From Nematocida ironsii (taxonomy: Eukaryota > Microsporidia), in contig LTDK01000186.1 in NCBI GenBank assembly GCA_001642415.1, forward strand, positions 35,333 through 99,332: a stretch of DNA of 64,000 nt, in the 5' to 3' direction. The position numbers and the translations under genes are program-made. The first letter of the stretch is position 1. Every line of letters begins with the position of its first letter. Under the pieces are notes generated by a model. That model saw only the letters and a list, made by a program, of their open reading frames with translations, was not told the origin of the DNA and searched no databases. Below, in pieces: positions 1-10,100 of this stretch.

Positions 1-153
1 ATACTCTCTATACTCTCTTTTATTATACTAAACATACTTATTATTTTTTTAGTCTATATTATATTCTACTATGTGTAAATAATACTACTTATTATTACAT
101 ATACACTCATAAATATTAAAAAAACATATGAGTATAAATAAGTATATCCATCC

Positions 154-621
154 CTATCTTAAAAGACTGTATACAAACAATAAAACTAGCAAAACAACTG
201 CTATTCTATTTGATATCTCTATCTGAGGAGAGTTTCTCCTCCTATAAAATGTCTGCTGAAAAGGACTCGGCCCGTAATTAAATGATCCATACGAAAACGT
301 ATAATTCGCACCACCCATGGCAGTATACCACTTCATAATGTGCTCTAAATCCTCCTGCGTAAATGTATTACCTGTCCTGTGCCCTCTTCTATACTCATGT
401 GCTTGCGTATACTTTGTCTTTCCTTCTGTTAGGTCTTCATACGCATTCTGCAGTACAATAAATGCTTCAGATGCATTCGGATGGGAGTTTCTGTCTGGGT
501 GTATCTTTACTGCTAATTTTTTGTAGCTCTTTCTTATTTCTTCCTTTGAACTCTCTTCTGAAACATTCAGTACTTTATAGCTGTCTTCTTTATGTTTCAG
601 TATTCTCTTAATCTCATCCAT
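154..621 (-). CDS. J-domain co-chaperone with C-terminal membrane anchor
   Basis: A 155-residue protein whose first ~70 residues form a DnaJ domain; the HPD motif that triggers Hsp70 ATP hydrolysis is at residues 41-43 in the context IHPDRN. There is no G/F-rich stretch of note and no zinc-finger domain, so it is a class III-like J-protein. The last ~16 residues (about 139-154) are a hydrophobic helix followed by a single Arg, which suggests a tail-anchored protein with the J-domain facing the cytosol, as in Hlj1 or DNAJB12/14 of the ER. The J-domain is certain; the ER location is inferred from the anchor. A TTCGGGTTATATC motif lies about 27 bp upstream of the ATG. Confidence 0.88.
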   Translation of the reverse strand: MDEIKRILKHKEDSYKVLNVSEESSKEEIRKSYKKLAVKIHPDRNSHPNASEAFIVLQNAYEDLTEGKTKYTQAHEYRRGHRTGNTFTQEDLEHIMKWYTAMGGANYTFSYGSFNYGPSPFQQTFYRRRNSPQIEISNRIAVVLLVLLFVYSLLR

Positions 622-771
622 TGCTAATGAAAATTATTTGCAAAATATTCGGGTTATATCCATAGAAGCAATAAATGTTTAATAGCCTGGACATAGAAAG
701 CCTTATAACACAAGAATAAGTACAATGTAATAATAATATAGTAAATAGCAAATCAGATCATAATTTATTAT

Positions 772-1071
772 CTAACCGAATAAGTCCATATCTCCTGAAC
801 TCTCTTCTTCAGATTCTTCTTTCTCTTCCTTCTTTTCTTCTACTGCCTGGGTAGATGTTGCTGCAGCTGCCTGTACTGATCCTCCAGTTGGGTTCTCAAT
901 AATAGACTGAATCTGTTCAGCTGATAATTTGCTGAATAGTTCTGCCAAGTAGGAGTCAACTGTTACTCCCAAATGGTCTGCTACTTTCTTAATGTTTTCT
1001 TCTGTTACTGTTGTTCCTACACTGTGTAGTAATAATGTTGTTAATACGCATAAATCTTTTTGTTCTATCAT
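772..1071 (-). CDS. RPP1: 60S acidic ribosomal stalk protein P1
   Basis: A 99-residue protein with the layout of a P1/P2 stalk protein: a helical N-terminal dimerisation domain (residues ~1-60), an Ala-rich hinge (around 68-75), a Glu/Lys acidic run and a short hydrophobic C-terminus ending GDMDLFG. The N-terminal half, with TVTEENI and an ELFSKL element, fits P1 better than P2. P1/P2 dimers bind P0 and recruit translation GTPases to the ribosome. The C-terminus is a shortened form of the usual DDDMGFGLFD. A G/C pentamer sits 39-43 bp upstream of the start, of the kind reported upstream of microsporidian ribosomal-protein genes. Confidence 0.88.
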   Translation of the reverse strand: MIEQKDLCVLTTLLLHSVGTTVTEENIKKVADHLGVTVDSYLAELFSKLSAEQIQSIIENPTGGSVQAAAATSTQAVEEKKEEKEESEEESSGDMDLFG

Positions 1072-1109
1072 CCTCAGCAGTTTAACTTTTCTTAAGAGCT
1101 TTAAAGGCA

Positions 1110-1114
1110 GGGGG
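1110..1114 (-). promoter_or_regulatory. CCC-type motif upstream of the P1 gene
   Basis: Five consecutive C on the coding (minus) strand lie about 40 bp before the P1 ATG in otherwise AT-rich DNA, followed by TGCCTTTAAAG. C-rich motifs close to the start codon are known upstream of highly expressed microsporidian genes, notably ribosomal-protein genes. Position and composition are seen; the function is inferred. Confidence 0.35.
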
Positions 1115-1779
1115 ATAAAAATTTAAAACTTAAATAATTTCTGAAGTGCCAAAAAGAAAAAAATACAAAAATAGAAAATTCAGTATTAAGAAGAATCCGT
1201 TATACTGGAGTGTATATATAGTATTTTATTACCATATGTTGAATTACAGGTATAGTTGTATTTTTGTATTTATTATGATATATTCTGTATTTTAGGTTGT
1301 TTATACAATATAAATACTTATAATAGTATTAAAATATCTGAGCTAGTCATGATTTATTAAAAACAAATACTGTTTATGCATTACATACTCTCAATATTAG
1401 CTCTCCTCTTGGCTGTAACTTCTTATATGCCTGGGAGATGTCTTTGTCTCTTTGTATGTTTATTCAGTTACTTTTCTGTTTTCTTCTTTAATTATTTATG
1501 GGCATTCATGTAGTTATTTAGTATTACTCCTCTTTTGTTTAAGAACCTTTCTTCTTTGCTATTTTTCTTGCTTTCTAGAATTTATTCTTTTGCTGTTAAT
1601 ACTTGAATACCTTCATAGAATTGTACCTCTTTCTTTGTACATGAACGTATTTACAAAAGCACTATCTAACCCAAAATTTCTCACACATATTGCTTTTATT
1701 TATAATCTTTTTAGTCTCCAAAAATACTGGCATTTAATAATTTCCTTTATTATTGCTATTTTTTATGCTCAGCCCTGCC
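1115..1779. other. Intergenic DNA with decayed coding-like sequence
   Basis: This 665-bp spacer between P1 and the coiled-coil gene holds promoter-block copy A (1341-1388). The 1390-1780 part is pyrimidine-rich on the plus strand. On the minus strand it reads as a Lys/Glu-rich frame broken by many stops, the last piece ending SYSQEES before a stop near 1398. This looks like old gene debris rather than a working gene. The long open frame on the plus strand here is only the stop-free complement of purine-rich DNA. Confidence 0.4.
1341..1388 (-). promoter_or_regulatory. Promoter/start block copy A (followed by a 10-codon dead ORF)
   Basis: On the minus strand a TATA-like AT-rich block (GCATAAACAGTATTTG, then AATAAATC) leads into an ATG at 1350 that encodes MTSSDILILL and stops. 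The same block, with closely similar first codons, occurs at 2352-2400 (copy B, in front of an intact ORF) and 60059-60106 (copy C). Copy A therefore looks like the surviving 5' end of a lost family member. Confidence 0.45.
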
Positions 1780-2364
1780 CTATAACCAATATTTTTTCTT
1801 TTTATTATCGTATTCTCTATACTCTTCATATCTCCACCGTTCATACAACTTACTGCTAATATATCTGATTGCTCTTATAACATCTTTTATGAAACTCTCT
1901 ATTGAAATATTCATATTTCTTTTCCATTCCTGCCGCTTATACTCCTCCGTCTCCCAGACTCTTTCTCTTTCTTTTAGTCTCTGTATAACAGCTTTTAATT
2001 CTTCTATTATCTTTATTGATTGTTGGTTTTCTTTTATTTTCTTTTCTAGGATTATACTCTTTGATTTTGCCTCTTTATTGTTCTTTACTTCTTCATCCTT
2101 TAGCCTCGTTAATTCTTGATTCATTCTATTCATTAACACAGATACTTCTTTTTCTTTTTCTTGTCCTTCTGTTATTTCCACCCACACATCCATTAAATCT
2201 TCATTTTCTTTCACTTTTTTATACAATTGGTATATCTTCTCTTCTTCTTCCACTACATTTCCATATTTCCATTCGGTTTCACATATTTTAATGATTCTTT
2301 CCCATATTTTCATGGTTTTTATCCATTTAATCCCTTCAGAGATATCTCCACGTGAACTAGTCAT
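1780..2364 (-). CDS. Orphan coiled-coil protein
   Basis: A 194-residue protein rich in Lys, Glu and Trp, beginning MTSSRGDISEG. Residues ~45-145 are charged and predicted from heptad-like spacing to be a long coiled coil; the C-terminal ~45 residues are Tyr/Arg/Lys-rich. I see no signal peptide, membrane segment or known domain. Its promoter and first codons are repeated at two other places in the window, which makes it a probable member of a lineage-specific family of which only this copy is open. Surrounding DNA is decayed, so this ORF may itself be a truncated remnant. Confidence 0.5.
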   Translation of the reverse strand: MTSSRGDISEGIKWIKTMKIWERIIKICETEWKYGNVVEEEEKIYQLYKKVKENEDLMDVWVEITEGQEKEKEVSVLMNRMNQELTRLKDEEVKNNKEAKSKSIILEKKIKENQQSIKIIEELKAVIQRLKERERVWETEEYKRQEWKRNMNISIESFIKDVIRAIRYISSKLYERWRYEEYREYDNKKKKYWL

Positions 2365-2400
2365 AATTTATTAAAATTAAATATTATTTATACCTTATAC
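2352..2400 (-). promoter_or_regulatory. Promoter/start block copy B
   Basis: Minus-strand block with GGTATAAATAATATT and TTAATAAATT immediately before the ATG at 2364. About 45 bp match copy C (60059-60106) closely and copy A (1341-1388) more loosely, including the first codons (M-T/R-S-S). The conserved position right before an ATG suggests a short core promoter of the compact microsporidian type. Confidence 0.45.
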
Positions 2401-2552
2401 TACCCATTAATAATGCTATAACCGATCTATTTGATGCAACCAGAAACAGTCACTTTATTTGTGTTATGTAATGTAAATAAAAATATAATAATTCCAATAC
2501 TTAAAAAATAAAAGAACTTATTTATAATAGATAATAGTGTACACACACAGAA

Positions 2553-3038
2553 ATGGAATTTAATGCCAACCACGCGAATCATATTAAAAAGAAATTTCAG
2601 TATTTTAGATTTATTGAAGAAAAAGTGCGTTTACAAGAATAATTTGAAGAAATTTCATGTAGTTGTAATTCTGTATGGAATAAATTCCCTATAGTGGCTG
2701 GTATGGGCTGGTTGTTCCCTCTTCCTCGCAAGTATAAACTCCTATTTATCATAGCTAAATTCTTTCTTTTATTAAATTCTAGAAACTCTTATATAGTTTC
2801 TTCCATCATTTATGATTGCTACAAGCGTATTCATATAACAAATAATGCACATACATATATTACTATCGCGCTAATTGCTTCATTGCTTCAAAAGACATAA
2901 TGGCACCGTTTAGGCTTATATTGTCTCTGTATGCCTATAAAGAACCAACACTTAACAATAATATTGAAATACCATATAAACCCTATAGGAAGAGAGTATG
3001 TACAACTAAAAAATATACAGTATATAGTACACCAATAT
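2553..3038 (+). pseudogene. Broken ORF, faintly cyclin-box-like
   Basis: From an ATG at 2553 the frame runs 29 codons, hits one in-frame TAA (2640-2642), continues open for 85 codons to 2900, then the coding-like signal moves to another frame (from about 2899) for ~46 codons to a stop near 3038. The middle segment has helical patterning: YKLLFIIAKFF, then YIVSSIIYDCYKRI, then TYITIALIASLLQKT. That pattern recalls helices of a cyclin box. The stop and the frame change are seen directly; the cyclin resemblance is weak inference, and it could be any helical protein. Confidence 0.35.
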
Positions 3039-4049
3039 AATCAGCATATAAATTAGAAAATTACTATATTATAAAGAAATAAGTAATTAAGAGTAGAATA
3101 TATACCATAATACTAATAAATATCTTAACTCTCATGTGTATACCATTAATATACATTATACCTAAGAATGGTATAAGAATACTAGTATACGAATAAAAAT
3201 AGAATTATAAAATAATTATGTAATGTGCATTTTTTATCCTGTACTAGTAAAAGGAAAGTTTAATATCTTTTAGAGACATTGTATGATATAACCAATAATA
3301 TTCAATATATAAGCTGTGTATCAAAATATAAATATTCAAGATTATTTGAACCATATACAATTAAAGAGTACTCTAATAAGAATATTATACTTCAGTAGAT
3401 ATACTGGTTTACTACATAAGTATATGTTACATATTTCATGTACATAACCAGAAATTTAAATTATAGAAGTGTATGAATTGTGTATACTCAGAAATTCTAA
3501 AATACCAATGAATCAGATCAAGTTTAGAGTAATAGTGAAATTAAGTATCAAATAACCTGAAATGTAAGGTTTTCTATTTAATGAGCAGATTGTTCACATT
3601 TAATAAAATAGCTAATTATAAGCATGTGCATTACTTATTACTCTATTAACATAATATAGTAAACATTGTGTATAAAAAAATATTATTTACACATTGTGTA
3701 CTATTTATTATGCAAGTAATCAAGCAAGACTTTTTACCATATTAACCAAAACTTACTGGATTATTAATAGAAAGTTTTGTGTATAAATATAATGCACTTT
3801 AGAAATATTATATATTTTCCTATTTGGGTATGTTTTAACAGTTATTTATGTATATAATCAATAAAACGTATGTTCATATGATAATACAGCATTATACAAT
3901 AATATTACTGTATGCTTTGAATATCCTGAAATTTTAATAGACTGTAATTGTAACTGTGACGTAGTGTTACAGTGTATTAGAATGTGTTTCATCAGGTGAC
4001 TATAATAAATAAATAGGAAAGGAATAAAACATTCTTCTATCTAATAAAC
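3039..4049. other. AT-rich spacer without recognisable genes
   Basis: About 1 kb of very AT-rich DNA with stops in all frames. It contains several TGTGTA(T/A)AA and TTATTTACACA words (for example near 3670-3710) that recur in other spacers of this window. I see no RNA gene or ORF. Confidence 0.6.
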
Positions 4050-4427
4050 ATGCAAATTCAAAGAAAGAATCCTACAGTAGATGAATATTGGAAAGGTATT
4101 TTAGATTATGTCACTACATCAGTGATTAGTAAAGACAATGCACTTCCACTGGCACGTATAAAGAGACTCATGAAAGTTGAACAAGAAGTTAGTAAGGTGG
4201 CAAATGAAGTTCCTCCGCTGTTCTCCAGACTAACAGAAATATTTATTGAGGAACTAACACTCCGGGCATGGCAGTACACAGAAAAAGGAAAACGAAGAAT
4301 TCTTCAAAGGGGAGATATTTGTTCAGCAGCTAAATCCTCTGATGTCTTTGATTTTCTCATATACCTCATGCCAAAAGGGGCTGGCATAGTAGAACTGAAT
4401 ATGAATGCCCAGACTAAGTACCAGTAA
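4050..4427 (+). CDS. HAP5: NF-YC/HAP5-type histone-fold transcription factor subunit
   Basis: A 125-residue protein that is almost entirely a histone-fold domain of the NF-YC (HAP5) type. Diagnostic stretches are LPLARIKRLMK at the start of the fold, then EIFIEELTLRAW and KRRILQRGDICSA, ending with DVFDFLIYLMPK. NF-YC pairs with NF-YB, and the dimer binds NF-YA to recognise CCAAT boxes in promoters. The protein is far shorter than animal NF-YC because the Gln-rich activation region is missing, in line with microsporidian reduction. The related Dpb3/Dr1-associated families are less likely because of the ARIKRLMK and LQRGDI signatures. Confidence 0.85.
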   Translation: MQIQRKNPTVDEYWKGILDYVTTSVISKDNALPLARIKRLMKVEQEVSKVANEVPPLFSRLTEIFIEELTLRAWQYTEKGKRRILQRGDICSAAKSSDVFDFLIYLMPKGAGIVELNMNAQTKYQ

Positions 4428-4646
4428 AATATTTCTGGTATACATAAATGCCAAACAGTAACATTACTCATCACTTAATAAATCTATAATTAATAGGAAT
4501 ATAAATCAGTATATTATCTTGCTGTATGAAAAGGAAATGACTGTGCTGTACACTAACATATTCAGAATTATAAAAAGAGTATTCATTTGTTTATTATACT
4601 CTGTTACACTGTATATGACTATTTACATATATAGTGTAAATAAGTG

Positions 4647-4783
4647 TATTATACGTATTATTAGTATATTTAGACAGAATGTGTTTCTTGGTGTAAATTA
4701 GTCTATTTTACTGTTGGGCAGTATATAAATGAGTAAATTTATATGCGTACACAGGAATAAAATACAAAAATAAAAAATGAACA
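4647..4783 (+). repeat. 137-bp dispersed repeat, copy 1
   Basis: This stretch (TATTATACGTATTATTAG to AAAATGAACA) matches 12800-12936 with one substitution in 137 bp, in the same orientation. It lies about 120 bp beyond the stop codon of the minus-strand V-ATPase B gene. It has no long ORF and no obvious terminal inverted repeat. The near identity, against otherwise unrelated flanks, points to recent duplication or active homogenisation. Confidence 0.85.
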
Positions 4784-4905
4784 CATTAGAAAATGTCTGA
4801 AATAAAAATTGTAAAAATAACTGAAATAACTAGTACAGATAGACCTAAACACTTGAATAGTTTATTTATGTTCCGGTCTATTTGGTATTTAGCCGGTCAA
4901 TTGTC

Positions 4906-6408
4906 TTATTCTTTCTTTTCTTCATTTGAGACGTGACTATTCTCTTCTTCAGTGGTCTTTATAGTGTAGTACTTGTTAAGTATATTATCTGGGATTCTGT
5001 TCAGTAATTCCTTTGGGAATATTCTGAGCAGTCTCCATGCTAAATCAAGAGATTCAGAGATGGTTCTGTTTTCATCCTTTCTTTGGCTGATAAATTCCTT
5101 TTCGAAGTTTTCTACAAACTCAATCACTAGCTTATCCTCTGTTGATAAAGACTCCTCACCTACAACAGATTTCATGGCAAGTGCTTCTTTACCCACTGCG
5201 TATTTAGAGTACAGCTGACTGGATACATCGGAGTGGTCATCTCGTGTCATGTTCTCGCCAATTGCTGACTTCATAAGTCTAGATAAAGACGGCAAAACAT
5301 TTATTGGAGGATATATCTGTCTGTTGTGAAGACTTCTATCGATGTATATTTGTCCCTCTGTAATATACCCTGTTAAGTCTGGTATGGGGTGGGTTATATC
5401 ATCATTTGGCATAGTGAGAATGGGTATTTGTGTAATAGATCCATCTATACCAGCAATACGACCAGCTCTTTCATATATTGTTGATAGATCAGTGTACATG
5501 TACCCAGGATACCCTCTTCGTCCGGGAACTTCTTCTCTTGCTGCACTGACTTCTCTTAAAGCATCGGCATACGAACTCATGTCTGTCATAATCATTAGGA
5601 CGTGCTTGCCTGTTGTGTAAGCAAGATACTCTGCTGCAGTAAGTGCAAATCGTGGTGTAATTATTCTTTCAATCGTTGGATCATTTGCCAAATTAAGATA
5701 AAGAATAGTTCTGTCTAATACACCACTCTGTTCAAACTCATTCCTAAAGAACTGCGCAGTCTCTGCGTTAACCCCCATTGCAGCAAATACAATTGAAAAG
5801 TTGTCTTTGCTCTTGTCAACCGTGCTCTTGTTATTAACAAGACCTGCTTGCCTGCATATCTGTGCAGCTACTTCATTGTGAGGAAGACCAGCCCCACTGA
5901 AGATAGGTATCTTCTGGCCACGCGCCACAGAGTTCATCACATCAATGGCGGATATTCCAGTTTGAACCATTTCTTCTGGATATATTCTGGCATACGGATT
6001 GATTGGCTGCCCTTGAATGTCTAAATAATCCTCTGCCACTATTTTTGGCCCTCCATCAATTGGTACTCCTATGCTGTTAAAAGTCCTTCCCAGTAAATCC
6101 TCTGACACTGCCATTTTCATTGTTTCTCCCGTGAACTCTGCACACGTATGCTTCGTATCTATCCCAGATGTCCCCTCAAACACTTGAATAATTGCCTTCT
6201 TCCCGCATACTTCTAAAACCTGCCCAGTCCTCCTGCTCCCGTCCGGAAGGGTTAAATGAACTATTTCTGAATATTTGGGTGACTTCACATTATCCATAAT
6301 AACTAGCGGACCATTCACACTAGATACAGTTCTGTACGTAGTGGTGGGTGGTATGCATGAGTCATTTAGTGCTCTCACGTGCTCACTGAACACTTCATAA
6401 TTATTCAT
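4906..6408 (-). CDS. VMA2: V-type proton ATPase subunit B
   Basis: A 500-residue protein aligning over its whole length with eukaryotic V-ATPase subunit B (usual length ~500). It has the N-terminal beta-barrel (residues ~25-90, including [12 protein letters not shown]), the nucleotide-binding fold with the non-catalytic P-loop-like [11 protein letters not shown], and the C-terminal helical domain with the conserved [15 protein letters not shown] stretch. Subunit B alternates with subunit A in the V1 head and acidifies endomembrane compartments. Only the extreme C-terminus ([14 protein letters not shown]) is loose and acidic. The ATG at 6408 fits the family start. Confidence 0.97.
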   Translation of the reverse strand: MNNYEVFSEHVRALNDSCIPPTTTYRTVSSVNGPLVIMDNVKSPKYSEIVHLTLPDGSRRTGQVLEVCGKKAIIQVFEGTSGIDTKHTCAEFTGETMKMAVSEDLLGRTFNSIGVPIDGGPKIVAEDYLDIQGQPINPYARIYPEEMVQTGISAIDVMNSVARGQKIPIFSGAGLPHNEVAAQICRQAGLVNNKSTVDKSKDNFSIVFAAMGVNAETAQFFRNEFEQSGVLDRTILYLNLANDPTIERIITPRFALTAAEYLAYTTGKHVLMIMTDMSSYADALREVSAAREEVPGRRGYPGYMYTDLSTIYERAGRIAGIDGSITQIPILTMPNDDITHPIPDLTGYITEGQIYIDRSLHNRQIYPPINVLPSLSRLMKSAIGENMTRDDHSDVSSQLYSKYAVGKEALAMKSVVGEESLSTEDKLVIEFVENFEKEFISQRKDENRTISESLDLAWRLLRIFPKELLNRIPDNILNKYYTIKTTEEENSHVSNEEKKE

Positions 6409-6953
6409 TCTGAAAATATTTGTTTTGCTATTATAAAACTAAATACATCGCAGAAATTCCATGGAAATAATCCAAGATATAATAAAAATATACGTGTTAA
6501 GCAACATAAAAGTATAAATATACTTAATACACTGATATAATAATATCACCGCAGTACATTTACTATAGCCCTAATAATTATTACTACATAAAATATGCTT
6601 ATAACTAGAATTAGTCTGTTTATACCTAGTATAATGAATATAACATAAAATACTATAAAATACTAAATTCATACACTGTTCACGATCCAACTCATAGTTA
6701 AGTCTTGGAGTACTTTATATGTTCAGAAGAACTCTCATTTTCACTGATTTTTTATATACTTGCTATAATGCATTTAATTTTAGTGTTAATGTATATTTGG
6801 ATACAAGCCATTAAAAAATAAGTATAAACTGGAATACTGCGCTGTATTAAATTTTATTTATAGTCAGATTTTGTGGTTCGTTCTTTATAACCCAGAAATA
6901 CTCCAGAAAATGTCTATTAATTATTATCTAATTTGTAAATAATTTATTTTATA
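6409..6953. other. AT-rich spacer upstream of V-ATPase B
   Basis: This 545-bp spacer is the promoter side of the V-ATPase gene. It includes a TTTCTGGGTTATAAAG word near 6882-6899 (minus strand), a relative of the window's recurrent GGGTTAT motif, and an AATTAGTCTGTTTA word near 6609 that recalls part of the 137-bp repeat. No ORF or RNA gene is visible. Confidence 0.55.
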
Positions 6954-7082
6954 ATGAAAAAGTGCTTTGAAGAGCTTATGTGGGCAATTGAGGATAAAAT
7001 AAAAGACAGTACAGTTGATATCACAAAGGAAATAATCCAATTAGAGCTGGCAGTTTTAAATGAGTTAAACAACAAAGAGTAA
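6954..7082 (+). CDS. Possible 42-residue helical micro-protein
   Basis: An ATG-to-TAA frame of 42 codons encoding an acidic peptide that starts MKKCFEELMWAIEDK and ends LNELNNKE. It is amphipathic, with leucine/isoleucine spacing consistent with a single long helix, and it has balanced coding-like composition in AT-rich surroundings. It ends 26 bp before the end of the convergent SEN1-like gene. I do not recognise a family. It may be a small complex subunit or a chance ORF. Confidence 0.35.
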   Translation: MKKCFEELMWAIEDKIKDSTVDITKEIIQLELAVLNELNNKE

Positions 7083-7108
7083 GAAGAAATAGACGTATAA
7101 AATGTTAT

Positions 7109-10100
7109 TTATTTACTGTGTGACGATGCATCTCTTTGGTCTTTTATAGACTTAAGAATGCTTAGCACTTCTCCTACTTTGTATACAAAGTTGTTCTCAT
7201 TAACATATTTAATAAGCGACCGCCATGTTGGATCTTGTTGTAATAAAGACATACTGCCTACTATTATTACAGTGTATCTGGCACGAGTCAGTGCCACATT
7301 CATTCGACGAATATCACTAAGAAATCCTATTCTTTTACTACGCACTGTTGATATAATTATGCAATCCTTTTCCTGTCCCTGGAATCCGTCTACTGTTGCT
7401 ATGTCTATGTCTCTAATGTACTTTTTAAGTCTGGAAACCTGCCCTTTGTACGGACTGATTATTCCTACTGTGTCGTATGCCTTTACTGCTGCTCCATAGA
7501 ACTGCAAAATCGTGGCGATCTCTTTTTTATTGTAGATGTCTTTGTCATCTGTCTTCTCCATTCCTTCTGCATCTATGAATGCGAATGGGAGGAGTGAGTT
7601 CACTGTAACACCATTTTTTAATTTGTCGTTGTAGAATTGCTGGCTTGCAAATTTAGAAATCATAGAATTCATTCTGTACTGCGTATCCAGGAGAAGTGGA
7701 GGGATTGAAGAAGAAAGCCGTTCAAAAAGAGTTAGAGTTAGTTCTTTTTCTTGTGAAATGATTGTTGGTGGTAATTGCATTGGATCTCCTACTAGAATAA
7801 GCTTGCTTGGTAATGCCCTTAAAGGTATCAATGTACTTGGCTCTGTGGCCTGGCATGCTTCATCAATTATTAAAATATCAAAGAAGTATTCTCTAAGAGA
7901 AGAAGACCCTGCCATGGACAGAGTGCAGAAAACCAGATTGGCGCGGCTTAGTTCACTCTTACTGTCCTGCCGTGTATAATCTCCTAAATTCTCACACCTT
8001 CTATCATACGCACTGATACTTCCAAAAATTGAAATATCTTTTGGGTCTATTGCATGTTGGGTTGGAGTGTTTTGTACGCTGATGTTCTGGACTAATGAAG
8101 GACTGGATAGAATATCCTCTTTGTATTCTTTAGGAAGGGGTATGTCATCTCTCTCTCCTGCTGTTCTGCTGCCGCCTGCACTGCCTATGCGAATCCATCT
8201 GCAATCAGGGATTCGTTTCCAAATATTACCGCTTTCTATAAGCATGTCAACAGCTGCATTGCTGGGTGCACATACTAAAACCCTACGCTTTTGCAGAAGG
8301 AAGCAGGCAATCATGCCTGATATTGTCTTGGTCTTTCCTGTACCCGGTGGCCCTTGTATTAAGCTTATGCCATTTTTGGGTAATAATGCATTATACACAG
8401 CTGCCTGCTGGCTTTTATTAAGCTGTGAATAGAATGCACTGATGATTGGGCATTCGTTTATCTCAGACGCTTTAAACCCGGGCATATTTAGAATAGAGTC
8501 TGGATGAGACTTTTCATTATACGCCTGTACACTTTTGGGTGTGCCTGTTACAGATCCATCTTTTTTATAGAATTTACAAGGATCAAGTATACTGCCTCTA
8601 ATGACCAGTTTCTGCAATCTAATTAAAGCATCATATTCTCGCATAGTAGATGTAATGTTTGCCAGAAGCTGTATGCTAACCTTATGACATCGGCCCTGCT
8701 TTTCAAGAGACTTCATGCAAACCATTATCTCATACTGGCCCTCCTTTTCATACATGACTATGCCTGTGCTGTAGTTATTTTCATCTGCATTGTTAAGATT
8801 TACCACTCTAACAATATCATTTATCAGCAGTGACTGTTTGTGCCGAGTAAGAATCGCAAGTGTAGTTGTTCTGGTATCATCGTGTTTTCCCATCACAATA
8901 CCATCGATTGGCTTTTTTGAAACAGACTCTGTAGTAATGCTAGATTCAATTGATGCGAGGGCTTCTTTAATTATTAGAGGAGAGTACGTTGAAAAGTAGT
9001 CTAAGAAGGTGCTGTACGCCGACTTAACCGATTGGTACTCTATCGGCGGCTCATTCCTTAGAAGAGCAATAATAAAATCTTTGTTTGTTTGTGTTTTTTC
9101 TCTAACCTCCTGGGGTGGCTTCTGCCACGTTATAATGTCCTGTGTTTGGGGAATTGCTGGGATATCTTTTGTAGTGTGCTCTATGACCTGCTCTTTCTTC
9201 TTTTCTAATATTTTCTCAGCCCTTTTAATTAGTCTTTTCATAGCCTCATCGTCTTTCAGGTTATTTTCTTTTTTAATTCTCTGGAAATCATTTACAACGG
9301 ATTTTATCATGGTCTTGCTATCATGCGCAAGTATTAAATACTTATCAAACAAATTCTTTAAAAAGGTCATTTTAAGGTTGGTCTTTGATGCCATTCGCAA
9401 GTCTAGTTTACGTATCCACGTAAAGTCAATTTCTATTGTGTCACTAGCAATTTTATCCAGATGCAGTACAATATAGTTTATCTGTGAAAGAACACTATCT
9501 GTAATCGGCATCTGCACTAGCTCATAAAGCATGCGAAGAAGATCACACTCCTCTGATATATTTTCATGTGATAGTGCATCCCCTCTATCAGAATCAAATT
9601 TATTTATGGGGCTTTCTTTATCTACTCTCGTTACAATATAATTGTTAATGTACTTTTCAATCACACCACAGAGCCCAGTTATTCCGCCTGGCATTATCCC
9701 AGTGCATGCATAGAAATGACTGCACTCTTTAATTAGCTCTAGAAGAATTTCGATCTTTGCAGGCTCTGTTTGATCTGAGTACTTTTTATTAAGCAATGAG
9801 TCCATAATAACCCGATCCTTTTCCTTCAGCATTGATTTGTCTAGTTTATCTAGCCGGGTGCTAACCACTGCACTTAAATCATGCAAAACAGATACAACAG
9901 TGGCTGTTTTAGAACTATAATTCTTAAATGGCTTTGTGGTCACCCTAAAGAAGAACAGAGAAATAAATGCAGAAATAGCACAGTCCGAATAAACAGAAAG
10001 CCGATCCCTCCATAAAGAACAACTACATAATAAAATATTTTCTATCTCCGCCATAGTTAAGTTCTTGTATTCAGGTCTTTTCAAGCTCTCTGTCTCTTCT

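Noticed and set aside
1452..2291. Long plus-strand open frames opposite and beside the coiled-coil gene (Phe/Leu/Ser-rich)
   Set aside because: They are stop-free complements of purine-rich, Lys/Glu-coding DNA. Their Phe/Ser/Leu monotony and lack of coding-like patterning mark them as shadows.
4519..4701. 60-codon frame running into repeat copy 1
   Set aside because: It has no ATG start at its reported beginning, its composition is AT-driven, and the shared repeat part is not followed by a comparable frame at copy 2.
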